NCBI RefSeq assembly: GCF_034044635.1
Contig: NZ_JAXCLX010000001.1
Span: forward strand, 1,302,001-1,366,000
Source of the DNA: Dongia rigui
GTDB lineage: Bacteria > Pseudomonadota > Alphaproteobacteria > Dongiales > Dongiaceae
Direction: 5' to 3'
DNA: 64,000 nt
In this document: one piece after another, positions 1 to 7,754 of the stretch
Layout of the letters: each line of letters begins with the position of its first letter
Numbering within the stretch: position 1 is the first letter of the stretch
Position numbers and translations under genes: made by a program
Notes under the pieces: model-generated
What the model was told of the DNA's origin: nothing
Databases searched by the model: none
Seen by the model: the letters and a program-made list of their open reading frames with translations, nothing else

Positions 1-432
1 GCGCCGGCGGCGATCCAGCTCGGCTTTCTCGCGCTCAGAGCGCTCGGTGGCGAGACGGGCTTCCTCGGCGGCAGAGATCTTGCGGACGTCCTCGTCCTTC
101 TTGGCCTGCTCCAGCACCTTGAGGCGGTTCTGCCGTTCCTGGTCGGTCAGCGTGTGATGGGTCGAGCGCGGCTCCTCGACCTCCACCACCGGGGGCGGCG
201 GGGCGGGGGTGTGGACCTTGGTCTCCACCTCGGGCACGGCCTCGGCCAGCTTGCCGGTGGCACCGGTGGTATAGGTGCGCTTCTTCTTCACCTCGACCGC
301 CACCGTCTTCGAACGGCCATGCGGGAAGCTCTGGCGCACCTGGCCGCCATCCACCGTCTTCTTCAGCTCGAGCTTGCCGGGCGAAGAAAGCTTCAGCGGT
401 TTGCGGGTCGGTGTATCGGTATCACTGGACAT
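1..432 (-). CDS. infB: Translation initiation factor IF-2, N-terminal part (cut by window edge)
   Basis: IF-2 is the GTPase that brings initiator fMet-tRNA to the 30S subunit and promotes subunit joining. Only the first 144 or so residues are here. They start MSSDTDTPTRKPLKL and include the alphaproteobacterial IF-2 start signature (LKLSSPGKLELKKTV, then VRQSFPHGRSKTVAVEVKKKR), a proline-rich linker and a charged helical stretch (QERQNRLKVLEQAKKDE) typical of the variable N domain; the G domain lies outside the window. The ATG at 432 follows the ylxR stop by 36 bases. The place in rimP-nusA-ylxR-infB is the conserved bacterial order and supports the call. Identity is confident; nothing can be said about the catalytic part. 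Confidence 0.93.
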   Translation of the reverse strand, partial: MSSDTDTPTRKPLKLSSPGKLELKKTVDGGQVRQSFPHGRSKTVAVEVKKKRTYTTGATGKLAEAVPEVETKVHTPAPPPPVVEVEEPRSTHHTLTDQERQNRLKVLEQAKKDEDVRKISAAEEARLATERSEREKAELDRRRR

Positions 433-468
433 GCTGCGCGTGTTTCCGTTCGTAAAATCGTCGTCTGT

Positions 469-1164
469 CTATAGCTTTTGGCCGCTTTGGGCAATTCCGG
501 CCCCGGCAAAGCCAGCCAAGCGCCGCAAAGTGATGCTGAGGCGATTGGCCATGCCGCCGGGTTTCACTGCCACATGGACCGCATGCTGCCGGCCAAGGGC
601 CGGCGCCAGCGCCTCCGAAGGCAGCGGGGCCCATATCTCTACTCCAGGACCGGCCAGTCTGGCCAGCTTCCCCCGGCCGTCAGCCGTCCCATCGCTGGCT
701 TCGAGCAGGAATTTCACCTGTCCCGCCCGCAAGGCCGCCTCGACCTTGTCGAAACCGGCCACCAGCTGGCCCGATTTCTTGGCCAGGCCCAGCTGGTCGA
801 GGAACTGCCGTTCCAGCAGCCCCGCCACCCGGTCAGTCAGTCCCGCATCGGCCTTGGCCTTGCCCTTCGTGACCTTGGTGAAGGCGTGTCGTCTGATCGC
901 CTCGTCCAAAATCCCGCGCTCGGCCGTCACCCACAGGCCCCGCCCCGGCAGATCGCCCTTCAAATCCGGGACGATCGTGCCATCGGGCGCCGCCACGAAG
1001 CGGATCATCCGCTCCTTGGCGCGGATCTGCCTTGTGACAATGCAGGTCCGCTCGGGCGCCTTCGTGCCCGCCAAGGCGTCTTCTGGCAGTGCGTCTTCAG
1101 CCGCCATCGGATCGATATCGTCCGAAGCTGCCATCACGCTGTCCTGCCGTCCCGCGAGATCCAT
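469..1164 (-). CDS. ylxR: YlxR-family RNA-binding protein with L7Ae-like domain
   Basis: 231 residues. The N-terminal half matches the DUF448/YlxR fold: PERTCIVTRQ, then PDLKGDLPGRGLWVT, where GRG is the family's conserved loop. The C-terminal half (from about LDQLGLAKKSGQLVAGFDKV) looks like an L7Ae/L30e-type RNA-binding domain, a common alphaproteobacterial fusion. The open frame runs upstream to 1233 inside nusA, but the ATG at 1164 has GAGG just before it and lies 10 bases after the nusA stop, so I take it as the start. YlxR proteins are nucleoid- or RNA-associated and co-transcribed with nusA and infB; some have been linked to RNase P or to transcription control. The exact role here is unknown. 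Confidence 0.88.
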   Translation of the reverse strand: MDLAGRQDSVMAASDDIDPMAAEDALPEDALAGTKAPERTCIVTRQIRAKERMIRFVAAPDGTIVPDLKGDLPGRGLWVTAERGILDEAIRRHAFTKVTKGKAKADAGLTDRVAGLLERQFLDQLGLAKKSGQLVAGFDKVEAALRAGQVKFLLEASDGTADGRGKLARLAGPGVEIWAPLPSEALAPALGRQHAVHVAVKPGGMANRLSITLRRLAGFAGAGIAQSGQKL

Positions 1165-1174
1165 GCCGCCTCGT

Positions 1175-2695
1175 TTATTTCCCGTCCTCGAACCAATGGG
1201 CGCGCGCCGCCATGATGATGGCGTTGGCGTCATCGGCCGTGAGGTCGAATTCCTTCAAGATGCCGTCCTTCGGGTCGACCAGCTCGTCGGCGGCGAGGTC
1301 GGCGAGGTCGTCGAGGGTCTTGACGCCCTTTTCGCCCAAAGCCACCAGCATCGGCGGGGTCAGCTTGTCGATGGCGGCCACTTCGTCGGTGACACCCATT
1401 TCCTTGCGCTTGGCGGTCGAACGCTCCGATTCCGCCTCGATCCAGGCCTGGGCACGGGCTTTCAGCTCTTCCGCCACGTCGGCATCGAACCCTTCGATCC
1501 CGGCGAGGTCCTCGGTCGGCACGAAGGCCACTTCCTCGACCGAGGCAAAACCCTCGGTCACCAGCAGATGGGCGATGACGTCGTCGACGTCGAGCGCATC
1601 CATGAAGGTCTGCGAGCGCGACTTGAACTCTTCCTGGCGACGCTCGGATTCCTGCGCGTCGGTCAAGATGTCGATGTCGAAGCCAGTCAGCTGGGACGCC
1701 AAACGCACGTTCTGGCCGCGGCGGCCGATCGCCAGGCTTAATTGGTCATCCGGCACCACGACTTCAATACGGCCGGTGTCTTCGTCGATGACGACCTTGG
1801 AGACTTCGGCCGGCGCCAGCGCGTTCACCACGAAGGTCGCCTGGTCCTGGCTCCAGGGAATGATGTCGATCTTTTCACCCTGCAATTCCTGGACGACCGC
1901 CTGGACGCGGCTGCCGCGCATACCGACGCAGGCACCGACGGGATCGATGCCGCTGTCATTGGACATGACGGCGATCTTGGCGCGGCTGCCGGGGTCACGG
2001 GCCACCGACTTGATCTCGATGATGCCGTCATAGACTTCCGGGACTTCCTGGGCAAAGAGCTTGGCCATGAAATCGGGATGGGTGCGGCTGAGGAAAATCT
2101 GCGGGCCCCGCTGCTCTTCGCGCACGTCGAAGATGATGGCGCGCACACGGTCGCCGGTGCGGAAGGTTTCGCGCGGCAGCAGCTCGTCACGGCGCAGCAT
2201 GGCTTCGCCACGGCCGAGATCGACGGTGATGTTGCCGAATTCGACGCGCTTCACCAGACCGTTGATGACCTCGCTCTTACGGTCCTTGAACTCGTCGAAC
2301 TGGCGCTTGCGCTCCGATTCACGCACCTTCTGGACGATGACCTGCTTGGCGGTCTGGGCGGCGATGCGGCCGAAATCGATGGGCGGCAATTCGTCGATCA
2401 GGAAATCGCCGGCCTTGGCGTCGGGCTTGCGGCGCAGCGCCGCCTTCACCGGGATCTGCGTCACTTCGTTCTCGACCACGTCGACCACTTCCTGGACGCG
2501 GATCAACTTGATCTCGCCGGTCTTGCGGTCGATCTGGGCGCGGATGTCGTGCTCATGACCGTATTTCGAGCGGCCGGCCTTCTGAATGGCCTGTTCCATG
2601 GCCGTCAGCACGTCGTCGCGGTCGATGCCCTTTTCACGGGCGACCGCATCGGCGACCTGCAAGAGCTCCATACGGGGAATGGCAATCGTTTCCAT
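1175..2695 (-). CDS. nusA: Transcription termination/antitermination protein NusA
   Basis: 506 residues, normal length for proteobacterial NusA. Order: N-terminal RNA-polymerase-binding domain (about 1-130), S1 domain (about 135-200, beginning near VKRVEFGNITVDLGRGEAML), two KH domains with GMRG (about 260) and GRRG (about 327) nucleic-acid loops, and two C-terminal helix-hairpin-helix repeats (about 365-425 and 440-500). NusA binds the RNA exit channel, enhances pausing and intrinsic termination, and takes part in antitermination complexes. It lies 21 bases after rimP and just before ylxR, so all are probably one transcript. The leader upstream of rimP carries terminator hairpins on which NusA itself could act, giving possible autoregulation (inference). 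Confidence 0.97.
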   Translation of the reverse strand: METIAIPRMELLQVADAVAREKGIDRDDVLTAMEQAIQKAGRSKYGHEHDIRAQIDRKTGEIKLIRVQEVVDVVENEVTQIPVKAALRRKPDAKAGDFLIDELPPIDFGRIAAQTAKQVIVQKVRESERKRQFDEFKDRKSEVINGLVKRVEFGNITVDLGRGEAMLRRDELLPRETFRTGDRVRAIIFDVREEQRGPQIFLSRTHPDFMAKLFAQEVPEVYDGIIEIKSVARDPGSRAKIAVMSNDSGIDPVGACVGMRGSRVQAVVQELQGEKIDIIPWSQDQATFVVNALAPAEVSKVVIDEDTGRIEVVVPDDQLSLAIGRRGQNVRLASQLTGFDIDILTDAQESERRQEEFKSRSQTFMDALDVDDVIAHLLVTEGFASVEEVAFVPTEDLAGIEGFDADVAEELKARAQAWIEAESERSTAKRKEMGVTDEVAAIDKLTPPMLVALGEKGVKTLDDLADLAADELVDPKDGILKEFDLTADDANAIIMAARAHWFEDGK

Positions 2696-2716
2696 GTTGT
2701 CCTCGGTTGGCGGAAA

Positions 2717-3217
2717 TCAGTTTTCGTCGGCTTCTGCCGCCGCCTCATGCGCCGCAATGAGCGCATCGGTCAGCACCAGCTTGGCCTTGGCAATCTGCGA
2801 CAGCGGCAGGGCAACCTCGGCCCCTTCGCTGTCGATCTTCACGGCTTCGTCCGCGACGCCCATCAAGATGCCCTTGAAGCGCTTGCGTCCATCGACCGGT
2901 TCATGTGTCTCGATCTTCGCTTCGTGACCCTTGAAGCGGTCGTAATCCTTGGGGCGCGTCAGCGGCCGGTCGATGCCGGGCGACGAAACCTCCAGCGAAT
3001 AGGCCCCCGAAATCGGATCCTCGACGTCGAGGATCGCGGAAACGGCGCGGGAAACGCGCGCGCAATCCTCAACCGCCATGACGCGCCCATCCTTGGGCTC
3101 GGCCATGATCTGCAACACCTTGCGCGTGTTGCCCGCCAGGGTCACGCGCACCACTTCATAGCCCAATGCATCGATGCTGGGGGCGATCAAATCGGCGATG
3201 TTGTCAGTCAAGCTCAT
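2717..3217 (-). CDS. rimP: Ribosome maturation factor RimP
   Basis: 166 residues, usual RimP length. The N-terminal domain has the typical ALGYEVVRVTLAG strand and the DCARVSRAVSAILDVED stretch followed by YSLEVSSPGIDRPL, which is the RimP hallmark; the C-terminal half is the SH3-like barrel (KGILMGVADEAVKI). RimP binds free 30S subunits and helps assembly of the 3' domain around S19. It is the first gene of the operon, reading into nusA 21 bases later. The start ATG at 3217 is about 150 bases downstream of a good promoter-like sequence, leaving a structured leader. Confidence 0.95.
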   Translation of the reverse strand: MSLTDNIADLIAPSIDALGYEVVRVTLAGNTRKVLQIMAEPKDGRVMAVEDCARVSRAVSAILDVEDPISGAYSLEVSSPGIDRPLTRPKDYDRFKGHEAKIETHEPVDGRKRFKGILMGVADEAVKIDSEGAEVALPLSQIAKAKLVLTDALIAAHEAAAEADEN

Positions 3218-3301
3218 GCGTTCGGGCGGCGGCGTATCTTAGGGTTCGAAGGTTGCAATCCGGTGGCCCCGGCGAAAAAATCGCCTGAAACCGGCCCAAT
3301 G

Positions 3302-3343
3302 AAAAAACCCGCCCAACAAAAAAGGCGGGCCGTTGGGCCCACC
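3302..3343 (-). terminator. Two overlapping intrinsic terminators in the rimP leader
   Basis: Read leftward, GGTGGGCC (3343-3336) pairs with GGCCCGCC (3331-3324) across a CAAC loop, one G-T pair included, and is followed at once by six T (3323-3318). The same CCCGCC segment (3329-3324) can instead pair with GGCGGG (3313-3308), again followed by six T (3307-3302). The two hairpins share a strand, so only one can form at a time. They lie after the promoter at 3384-3411 and before rimP, so they may attenuate the operon; they also would stop read-through from the kinase gene at 3528. Confidence 0.75.
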
Positions 3344-3383
3344 CTTTTGAATTGGGCCTCATTGGACCCTGGGATTTGCCCGG

Positions 3384-3411
3384 AATATAGGGATTTCAAG
3401 GCGCGATGCAA
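3384..3411 (-). promoter_or_regulatory. Sigma70-type promoter of the rimP-nusA-infB operon
   Basis: On the minus strand TTGCAT (3411-3406) and TATATT (3389-3384) are separated by 16 bases, close to the vegetative consensus. Transcription would start near 3376 and give a leader of about 160 bases before rimP. The position, in the gap after the kinase gene and before the operon, fits. The rest of the 3218-3527 gap holds the terminator pair and no credible gene. Confidence 0.6.
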
Positions 3412-3527
3412 GGAGATTCGCCAGCGGGCGGGTACGGCCCCTGCGCTGCGTCGCATCACCCAGGCCCTTGATATGACAGATCTATTGCAGCCGACCCCAA
3501 GGCTGGCGGCAGGCATAACCTCGCCGG

Positions 3528-4886
3528 TCAGCCGACCAGGCGCAAGCGGATCTCGGCGCGAAAGCCGCCTTCGGCGCGGTTGGCAAGGGTCAGGGATCCG
3601 CCATAGGCCTCGATCAACTCCCGCACGATGGCAAGGCCGAGACCCGTGCCGGCCACACGTTCGTCGAGCCTGACGCCCCGTTTGCCAAGCTCCGCCAGCG
3701 CCTGCGGCGGCACGCCCGGCCCGTCATCCTCGATCCGCACCAACGCCATGGCGCCGTCCGCTAGGGCATGGATGCGGATCTCGGCATTGGCCCATTTTGC
3801 CGCATTGTCGACAAGGTTGCCGAGCAGTTCGGCAAGGTCGTTGGCATCGATCGCCACGGCGGGCAAATCATCGGCCACCACGTCCCACCCGCATTTCTCG
3901 CCATCGGGCGAGCGTTTGATCGCCGCGACGATACCGCGCAGGGTTTTCCCGAGATCGGCGCTTGCCGCCTGCCGCCGGCTGTTGGCGGCCACCCGCACCC
4001 GCGCCAGTTCATGATCGACATGGCGCTGCATCGCCTTCACCAGCCCCTCGATCTCGCCCGCCATCTCCGCCTCGCCCTTGCGGCGCAGTTTCTCGGCGTC
4101 ATGCGCCAGGATGGTGAGCGGCGTCTTCAGGCCATGGGCCAGATCGGCGGCGCGCATGCGGGCCCGCTCCACCGTCTGGTCCTGCACGTCAAGAAGCTCG
4201 TTGACCTCGGCCACCAGCGGCATGATCTCGTCCGGGAAGTCGTCGCTGAGCCGGCGGGCGCGGCGCGTGCGGATGGCCGCCACACCCTGGCGCACCGCTT
4301 CCAAAGGCTTCAGGCCGACATTCACCTGCACCCAGGCCGCTGCCACCAGGATCAGCGCCAGCACCGACAAGGCGGGGGCAATGTCCTCGACGAACTCGTC
4401 GCGGGCATTGTTGAGTTCGCGCTGGTCAACGGCGACGACGATGCGCAGCGTGCGATCGCCGCTTGTCACTGGAAAGACGATGCGCCGCTCATAGACATGC
4501 AGCACCTTGCCCTGCGGACCGTCGATCTCGTAGCGCTGCGGGTGACCGATCTCGCCTTCCGGGGCTGGCAGTTGCAGCACAAAGTCCCAGAGCGAGCGCG
4601 AGCGTTGCGCGTTTCCCTGTTCATCGACGATCTGCCAATAGAGCCCGCCATAGGGCCGCTCGAAGCGCGGATCGGCCAAGGGCCGGTTGAGCTGCGGCAC
4701 GCCGCCACCCGAGAAATCGATTCCAGCCGCGATCTGGTTGACGAAGGTATGGAGTTCCGCATTCACCCGCCGCTCGACATGGCGGTCAAAGAGCGCCACG
4801 AGGCCGAGCCCCGCCAGCACCAAAGCAAAACCCACCGAGATCGCCGCCGCCAGCAGCAGCCTGAGGCGCAGCGACCGATTCCTCAT
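3528..4886 (-). CDS. PhoQ-like sensor histidine kinase
   Basis: 452 residues with two membrane helices (about 10-32 and 171-190) around a periplasmic sensor of some 135 residues, then a HAMP-like linker and the kinase core. The phospho-acceptor is H251 in DLAHGLKTPL, the variant H-box of the PhoQ group; N357 and N361 form the N box (LLGNLVDN), and the G boxes are DDGPG (387-391) and GTGLGLA (413-419), so it should be active. It overlaps the response regulator by 4 bases (ATGA) and is last in a PepSY-regulator-kinase operon. PhoQ-type kinases sense divalent cations, acid or cationic peptides; the ligand here is unknown. Confidence 0.9.
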   Translation of the reverse strand: MRNRSLRLRLLLAAAISVGFALVLAGLGLVALFDRHVERRVNAELHTFVNQIAAGIDFSGGGVPQLNRPLADPRFERPYGGLYWQIVDEQGNAQRSRSLWDFVLQLPAPEGEIGHPQRYEIDGPQGKVLHVYERRIVFPVTSGDRTLRIVVAVDQRELNNARDEFVEDIAPALSVLALILVAAAWVQVNVGLKPLEAVRQGVAAIRTRRARRLSDDFPDEIMPLVAEVNELLDVQDQTVERARMRAADLAHGLKTPLTILAHDAEKLRRKGEAEMAGEIEGLVKAMQRHVDHELARVRVAANSRRQAASADLGKTLRGIVAAIKRSPDGEKCGWDVVADDLPAVAIDANDLAELLGNLVDNAAKWANAEIRIHALADGAMALVRIEDDGPGVPPQALAELGKRGVRLDERVAGTGLGLAIVRELIEAYGGSLTLANRAEGGFRAEIRLRLVG

Positions 4887-5548
4887 ATGGTCTGGCCGTT
4901 GACAATGTAGCCGAAGCCGCGCCGCGTCTCGATGATGTCCACTTTAAGCTTCTTGCGCACGCGCCCGACCAGCACCTCGATCGCGTTGCTGTCGCGCTCG
5001 AAATCCTGGGCATAGAGATGTTCGGTGAGCTCGATCTGCGTCACCACGCGCCCGGCGTGATGCATGAGATAGGAGAGCAGCCGGTATTCCTGTGGTGAGA
5101 GATTGATGGGCTGGCCGTCCTGGCTGACCCGCATCTGCCGGGGATCGAGCGCCAGCCCGCCGATGCTGATGACCGTATTGGCGTTGCCGGCCGAGCGGCG
5201 GATGATCGCCCTGAGCCGCGCCAACAATTCCGCCATGTGGAAGGGTTTGGGCAGATATTCATCCGCCCCGCTGTCGATGCCCTCGACCCGCTCGCTCCAG
5301 CTGCCGCGCGCCGACAGGATCAGGATCGGAAAGCGCCGGTCATTGGCGCGCCATTTCTTCAGGATGGAAAGGCCGTCCATGCCGGGCAGGCCCAGATCCA
5401 GCACCACCGCGTCATATTCCTCGGTATCGCCCTTGAACCAGGCCTCCTCGCCATCCTTGACCGCATCGACGATGTAGCCGGCGCCGACCAGCGCCTCGGC
5501 GACCTCGGCAGCGATCCGGATATCGTCTTCGACCAGCAGGATCTTCAT
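4883..5548 (-). CDS. OmpR/PhoP-family response regulator
   Basis: 221 residues: receiver domain with the acidic pocket (E7, D8, D9), phospho-acceptor D51 in VVLDLGLPG, the switch S79 and K101 (LPKPF), followed by a winged-helix DNA-binding domain ending in ETRRGFGYIV, typical of the OmpR/PhoB group. It overlaps the kinase gene by 4 bases and the upstream PepSY gene by 4 bases, so the three are translationally coupled. OmpR-type regulators bind direct repeats about one helical turn apart; such a repeat (GCTGACAG twice, 11-base period) lies at 5950-5968 in the divergent promoter region, which suggests autoregulation and control of the rightward genes. Confidence 0.93.
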   Translation of the reverse strand: MKILLVEDDIRIAAEVAEALVGAGYIVDAVKDGEEAWFKGDTEEYDAVVLDLGLPGMDGLSILKKWRANDRRFPILILSARGSWSERVEGIDSGADEYLPKPFHMAELLARLRAIIRRSAGNANTVISIGGLALDPRQMRVSQDGQPINLSPQEYRLLSYLMHHAGRVVTQIELTEHLYAQDFERDSNAIEVLVGRVRKKLKVDIIETRRGFGYIVNGQTI

Positions 5549-5892
5549 TCGTCGAGCGCCACGTTGATGACGGCGCCGGTCTTGGCGTCGACGTCGATGT
5601 CGCGCACGCGGCCATCCTCGCCGATCACCTCGATCTCATAGATCCACTGCCCCTTCTTGCGCTCCAACTCGATCTCGACCACGTCGCCGGTGAGTTCGCC
5701 CTCGACCTTGGCGAGCACGGCGCCGAGCGGCAGGATCTCCTTGTTCTCAAGCGCCTTGCGCGCCACTTCCTGGTCCCCGGCCTCGTCTTCCGCCGCTTGG
5801 GCAAAAGCGCGCGGCGGCGGCGATGCCAGCAATGGCAGCGCGAGGACGCCGGCAACGGCCAGCAGGCGCAAGGTGATGGGGAAATGGGTCAT
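5545..5892 (-). CDS. Secreted PepSY-domain protein
   Basis: About 115 residues with a signal peptide (hydrophobic LLAVAGVLALPLLA, cleavage near AFAQA) and one PepSY domain (ALENKEILPLGAVLAKVE, then YEIEVIGEDGRVRDIDVDAKTG). PepSY domains are small periplasmic or surface modules thought to inhibit proteases or bind peptides and metals. I chose the ATG at 5892 because GGAG precedes it closely; an in-frame ATG at 5907 has no clear ribosome site. First gene of the operon with the response regulator and kinase; PepSY proteins are often encoded beside such pairs and may modulate the sensor. Confidence 0.83.
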   Translation of the reverse strand: MTHFPITLRLLAVAGVLALPLLASPPPRAFAQAAEDEAGDQEVARKALENKEILPLGAVLAKVEGELTGDVVEIELERKKGQWIYEIEVIGEDGRVRDIDVDAKTGAVINVALDE

Positions 5893-5949
5893 GGTCTCCA
5901 GGCTCATGAAAATATCGGTAACATTTCAGCCCCTTGATGGCAAAAACAA

Positions 5950-5968
5950 GCTGACAGATCGCTGACAG
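5950..5968. promoter_or_regulatory. Candidate response-regulator box (direct repeat, 11-base period)
   Basis: GCTGACAG occurs at 5950-5957 and again at 5961-5968, exactly 11 bases apart, in the 155-base gap between two divergent PepSY genes. An inverted relative (CCGTCAGC) lies at 5983-5990. OmpR/PhoP-type dimers bind such tandem repeats, so this is a likely site for the regulator encoded at 4883-5548. Confidence 0.55.
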
Positions 5969-6062
5969 GTGCCGTTACCCAGCCGTCAGCGCCATCGCGC
6001 TAGCTTCCTCCCATCGCACCGCCCGACTCCAGTTCCCGCGGCATTATTTGAGGGAGAGCATC

Positions 6063-6359
6063 ATGTGGAAAACAATCAGTTCGGCTGTCGTCTTTTTCGG
6101 TCTGAGCTCGCTGCCGGTCGCCGTGGGCCTCGCCGTCGCCAGCGACGATCATGTCTGCCGCGCCCCGCAAGGAATTGCCGCGATGTCCCATGAAGCGGCG
6201 GCGAAGTTCGGCCAAACGCTCGGCTATCGCATCACCAAGATTGAAAGCGAGCATGGCTGCTACGAACTCTCCGGCACCGACAAGCACGGCGCCGAGATCG
6301 AGCTGAAGCTCAACCCCTATGACGGCACGATCGTGAAGGATGCGGAGACACCGCGATGA
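6063..6359 (+). CDS. Secreted PepSY-domain protein
   Basis: 98 residues: signal peptide (VVFFGLSSLPVAVGLAVA) followed by one PepSY domain (GQTLGYRITKIESEHGCYELSG, then AEIELKLNPYDGTIV). Two cysteines (in DHVCRAP and EHGCYE) could form a disulfide, known in some PepSY proteins. The ATG at 6063 follows GAGGGAG; the open frame starts at a TTG 15 bases earlier which is inside that ribosome site. Its stop overlaps the ATG of the ATP-grasp gene (ATGA), so the two are coupled. It is divergent from the PepSY/two-component operon and shares its presumed operator. Confidence 0.85.
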   Translation: MWKTISSAVVFFGLSSLPVAVGLAVASDDHVCRAPQGIAAMSHEAAAKFGQTLGYRITKIESEHGCYELSGTDKHGAEIELKLNPYDGTIVKDAETPR

Positions 6360-7669
6360 ACGCACCCCTCACCCGCCGGTTTGTCATCGATGGCGACGGC
6401 CGCATCGGCTCCCCGGCCGATGCCTGGCGCGATTTCATCGCCAGCGAACGCGCCCGGCCGATCGTGGGCCACGCCCATGCGCCCGAAGGCTTGGGCCGGC
6501 AGGCGCGGCGCCTCTTTCGCGATTTCCATCTCTATGACAAGCCGCGCCATCCAGCTGTGCCGCTGCTGCATTGGCCGCTACTGCGGCAGGTGGCGCTGGC
6601 CGCCCATGCCGGCTATTGCTGGGCGAAACTCGCCACCGCCGTGGCACGCGCCCACCGTCGCACGGCGGCAGCACAAGCCTGGGACATCGCCCGCCTCGCC
6701 TGGCGCGAAGGGCTCGACGCCCAGACCTATTACATGCAGGAGCTTTACCGGGCGGGCCGTGACCGGCGCGCGGCCGAGACACTCACCAGATACGAAACCA
6801 AGAACGGCCTCTTCACCGCATTGAAACGCCTTGCCCCACGCCACGCCGCCGAGCGTCATCCGCTCGGTGACAAGCTCGCCTTCCACACCCGCTGCCGCCG
6901 CCACCAGGTTGCGGCGGTGCCGGTTTACCTCACTGCCATCCGCGGCGAGCTCGCCATGGTCCAGAGCGGCATCGCCGCGGGCCAAGATCTCTTCGTCAAA
7001 CCCCGCCACGGCAAGGGTGCCCGCGACACCACCTTGCTGCGCTATGCAGGGGCTGGTGCCTATCGCCTGCCTGATGGCCGTGTCCTGTCGCTCGATGCCT
7101 ATCTTGATGAGCTGGCGCGCCGCTCCGAGAAGGCCGATTACCTGGTGCAGCCCCGCCTTGTGAACCATGCCGACATCGCCGATCTCGCGACCCAATCGCT
7201 CATCGTCATCCGCGTCATCACCTGCCTCGATTCCGCGGGCGTGCCGCAGGTGACGCACGGCATGCTGCGCGTCATCGGCAAGCTGGAACGCTCGTGGAAT
7301 GACAGCACCGAATACGCCGCCCCCATCGATCTCATGACCGGGCGCATGGGTGCCATGACCGGCGACAAATTGGCGGGCGTCCTCGGCTGGCATGACCGCC
7401 ACCCGGTGACCGGCGCCCCGGTCAGCGGTCGATTGCTCAAAGCCTGGCCGGACGTGCAGGCGGCGGCGATCCGGGCCCATGCGGCCTTCACCGACCGCAT
7501 CCTGCTCGGCTGGGACATCGCCGTCACGCCGGAAGGCATCGTCATCGTCGAAGGCAATGCCATGCCCGACGTCGCCTTCCTGCAACGCGTGCACCGCCAG
7601 CCCATCGGCCAAAGCCCGCTCGCACCGCTGTTGCGGCATCATCTCAACCGGTTGGAGTGGCAGCGCTGA
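6356..7669 (+). CDS. ATP-grasp protein of the sugar-transfer-associated type
   Basis: 437 residues, cytosolic. The pattern DLFVKPRHGKGARDTTLL (about 212-229) is the ATP-grasp lysine/glycine-loop region, and the end ILLGWDIAVTPEGIVIVEGN (about 382-401) holds the acidic and asparagine residues that bind Mg-ATP. This matches the family annotated as sugar-transfer-associated ATP-grasp, whose members probably ligate a carboxylate to an amine during cell-surface glycan or peptide modification; substrates are mostly unknown. Translationally coupled to the PepSY gene by a 4-base overlap and probably under the same two-component control, so surface remodelling in response to a cationic stress is a reasonable guess. 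Confidence 0.75.
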   Translation: MNAPLTRRFVIDGDGRIGSPADAWRDFIASERARPIVGHAHAPEGLGRQARRLFRDFHLYDKPRHPAVPLLHWPLLRQVALAAHAGYCWAKLATAVARAHRRTAAAQAWDIARLAWREGLDAQTYYMQELYRAGRDRRAAETLTRYETKNGLFTALKRLAPRHAAERHPLGDKLAFHTRCRRHQVAAVPVYLTAIRGELAMVQSGIAAGQDLFVKPRHGKGARDTTLLRYAGAGAYRLPDGRVLSLDAYLDELARRSEKADYLVQPRLVNHADIADLATQSLIVIRVITCLDSAGVPQVTHGMLRVIGKLERSWNDSTEYAAPIDLMTGRMGAMTGDKLAGVLGWHDRHPVTGAPVSGRLLKAWPDVQAAAIRAHAAFTDRILLGWDIAVTPEGIVIVEGNAMPDVAFLQRVHRQPIGQSPLAPLLRHHLNRLEWQR

Positions 7670-7694
7670 CTTCCTTTGTCGTCCCCGATTTCAC

Positions 7695-7726
7695 TTGTCA
7701 TCCCCCGCGAAGGCGGGGGATGACAA
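7695..7726. repeat. Single GTCAT...ATGAC palindrome between convergent genes
   Basis: A 32-base perfect inverted repeat: TTGTCATCCCCCGC, a GAAG loop, then its complement. It belongs to the family found in pairs elsewhere in the window, but is alone here. Lying between two convergent genes it could act as a weak two-way terminator. Confidence 0.8.
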
Positions 7727-7754
7727 ACTCATTCAAGGGGTGCCTATCGCCCCC

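Noticed and set aside
3241-3265. GGTTCGAAGG-like stretch as a tRNA T-loop
   Set aside because: No acceptor stem or anticodon arm can be formed around it; no tRNA found elsewhere in the window.
3214-3516. Leftward 100-codon frame in the rimP leader
   Set aside because: It covers promoter and terminator hairpins, has no ribosome site and reads as low-complexity sequence.
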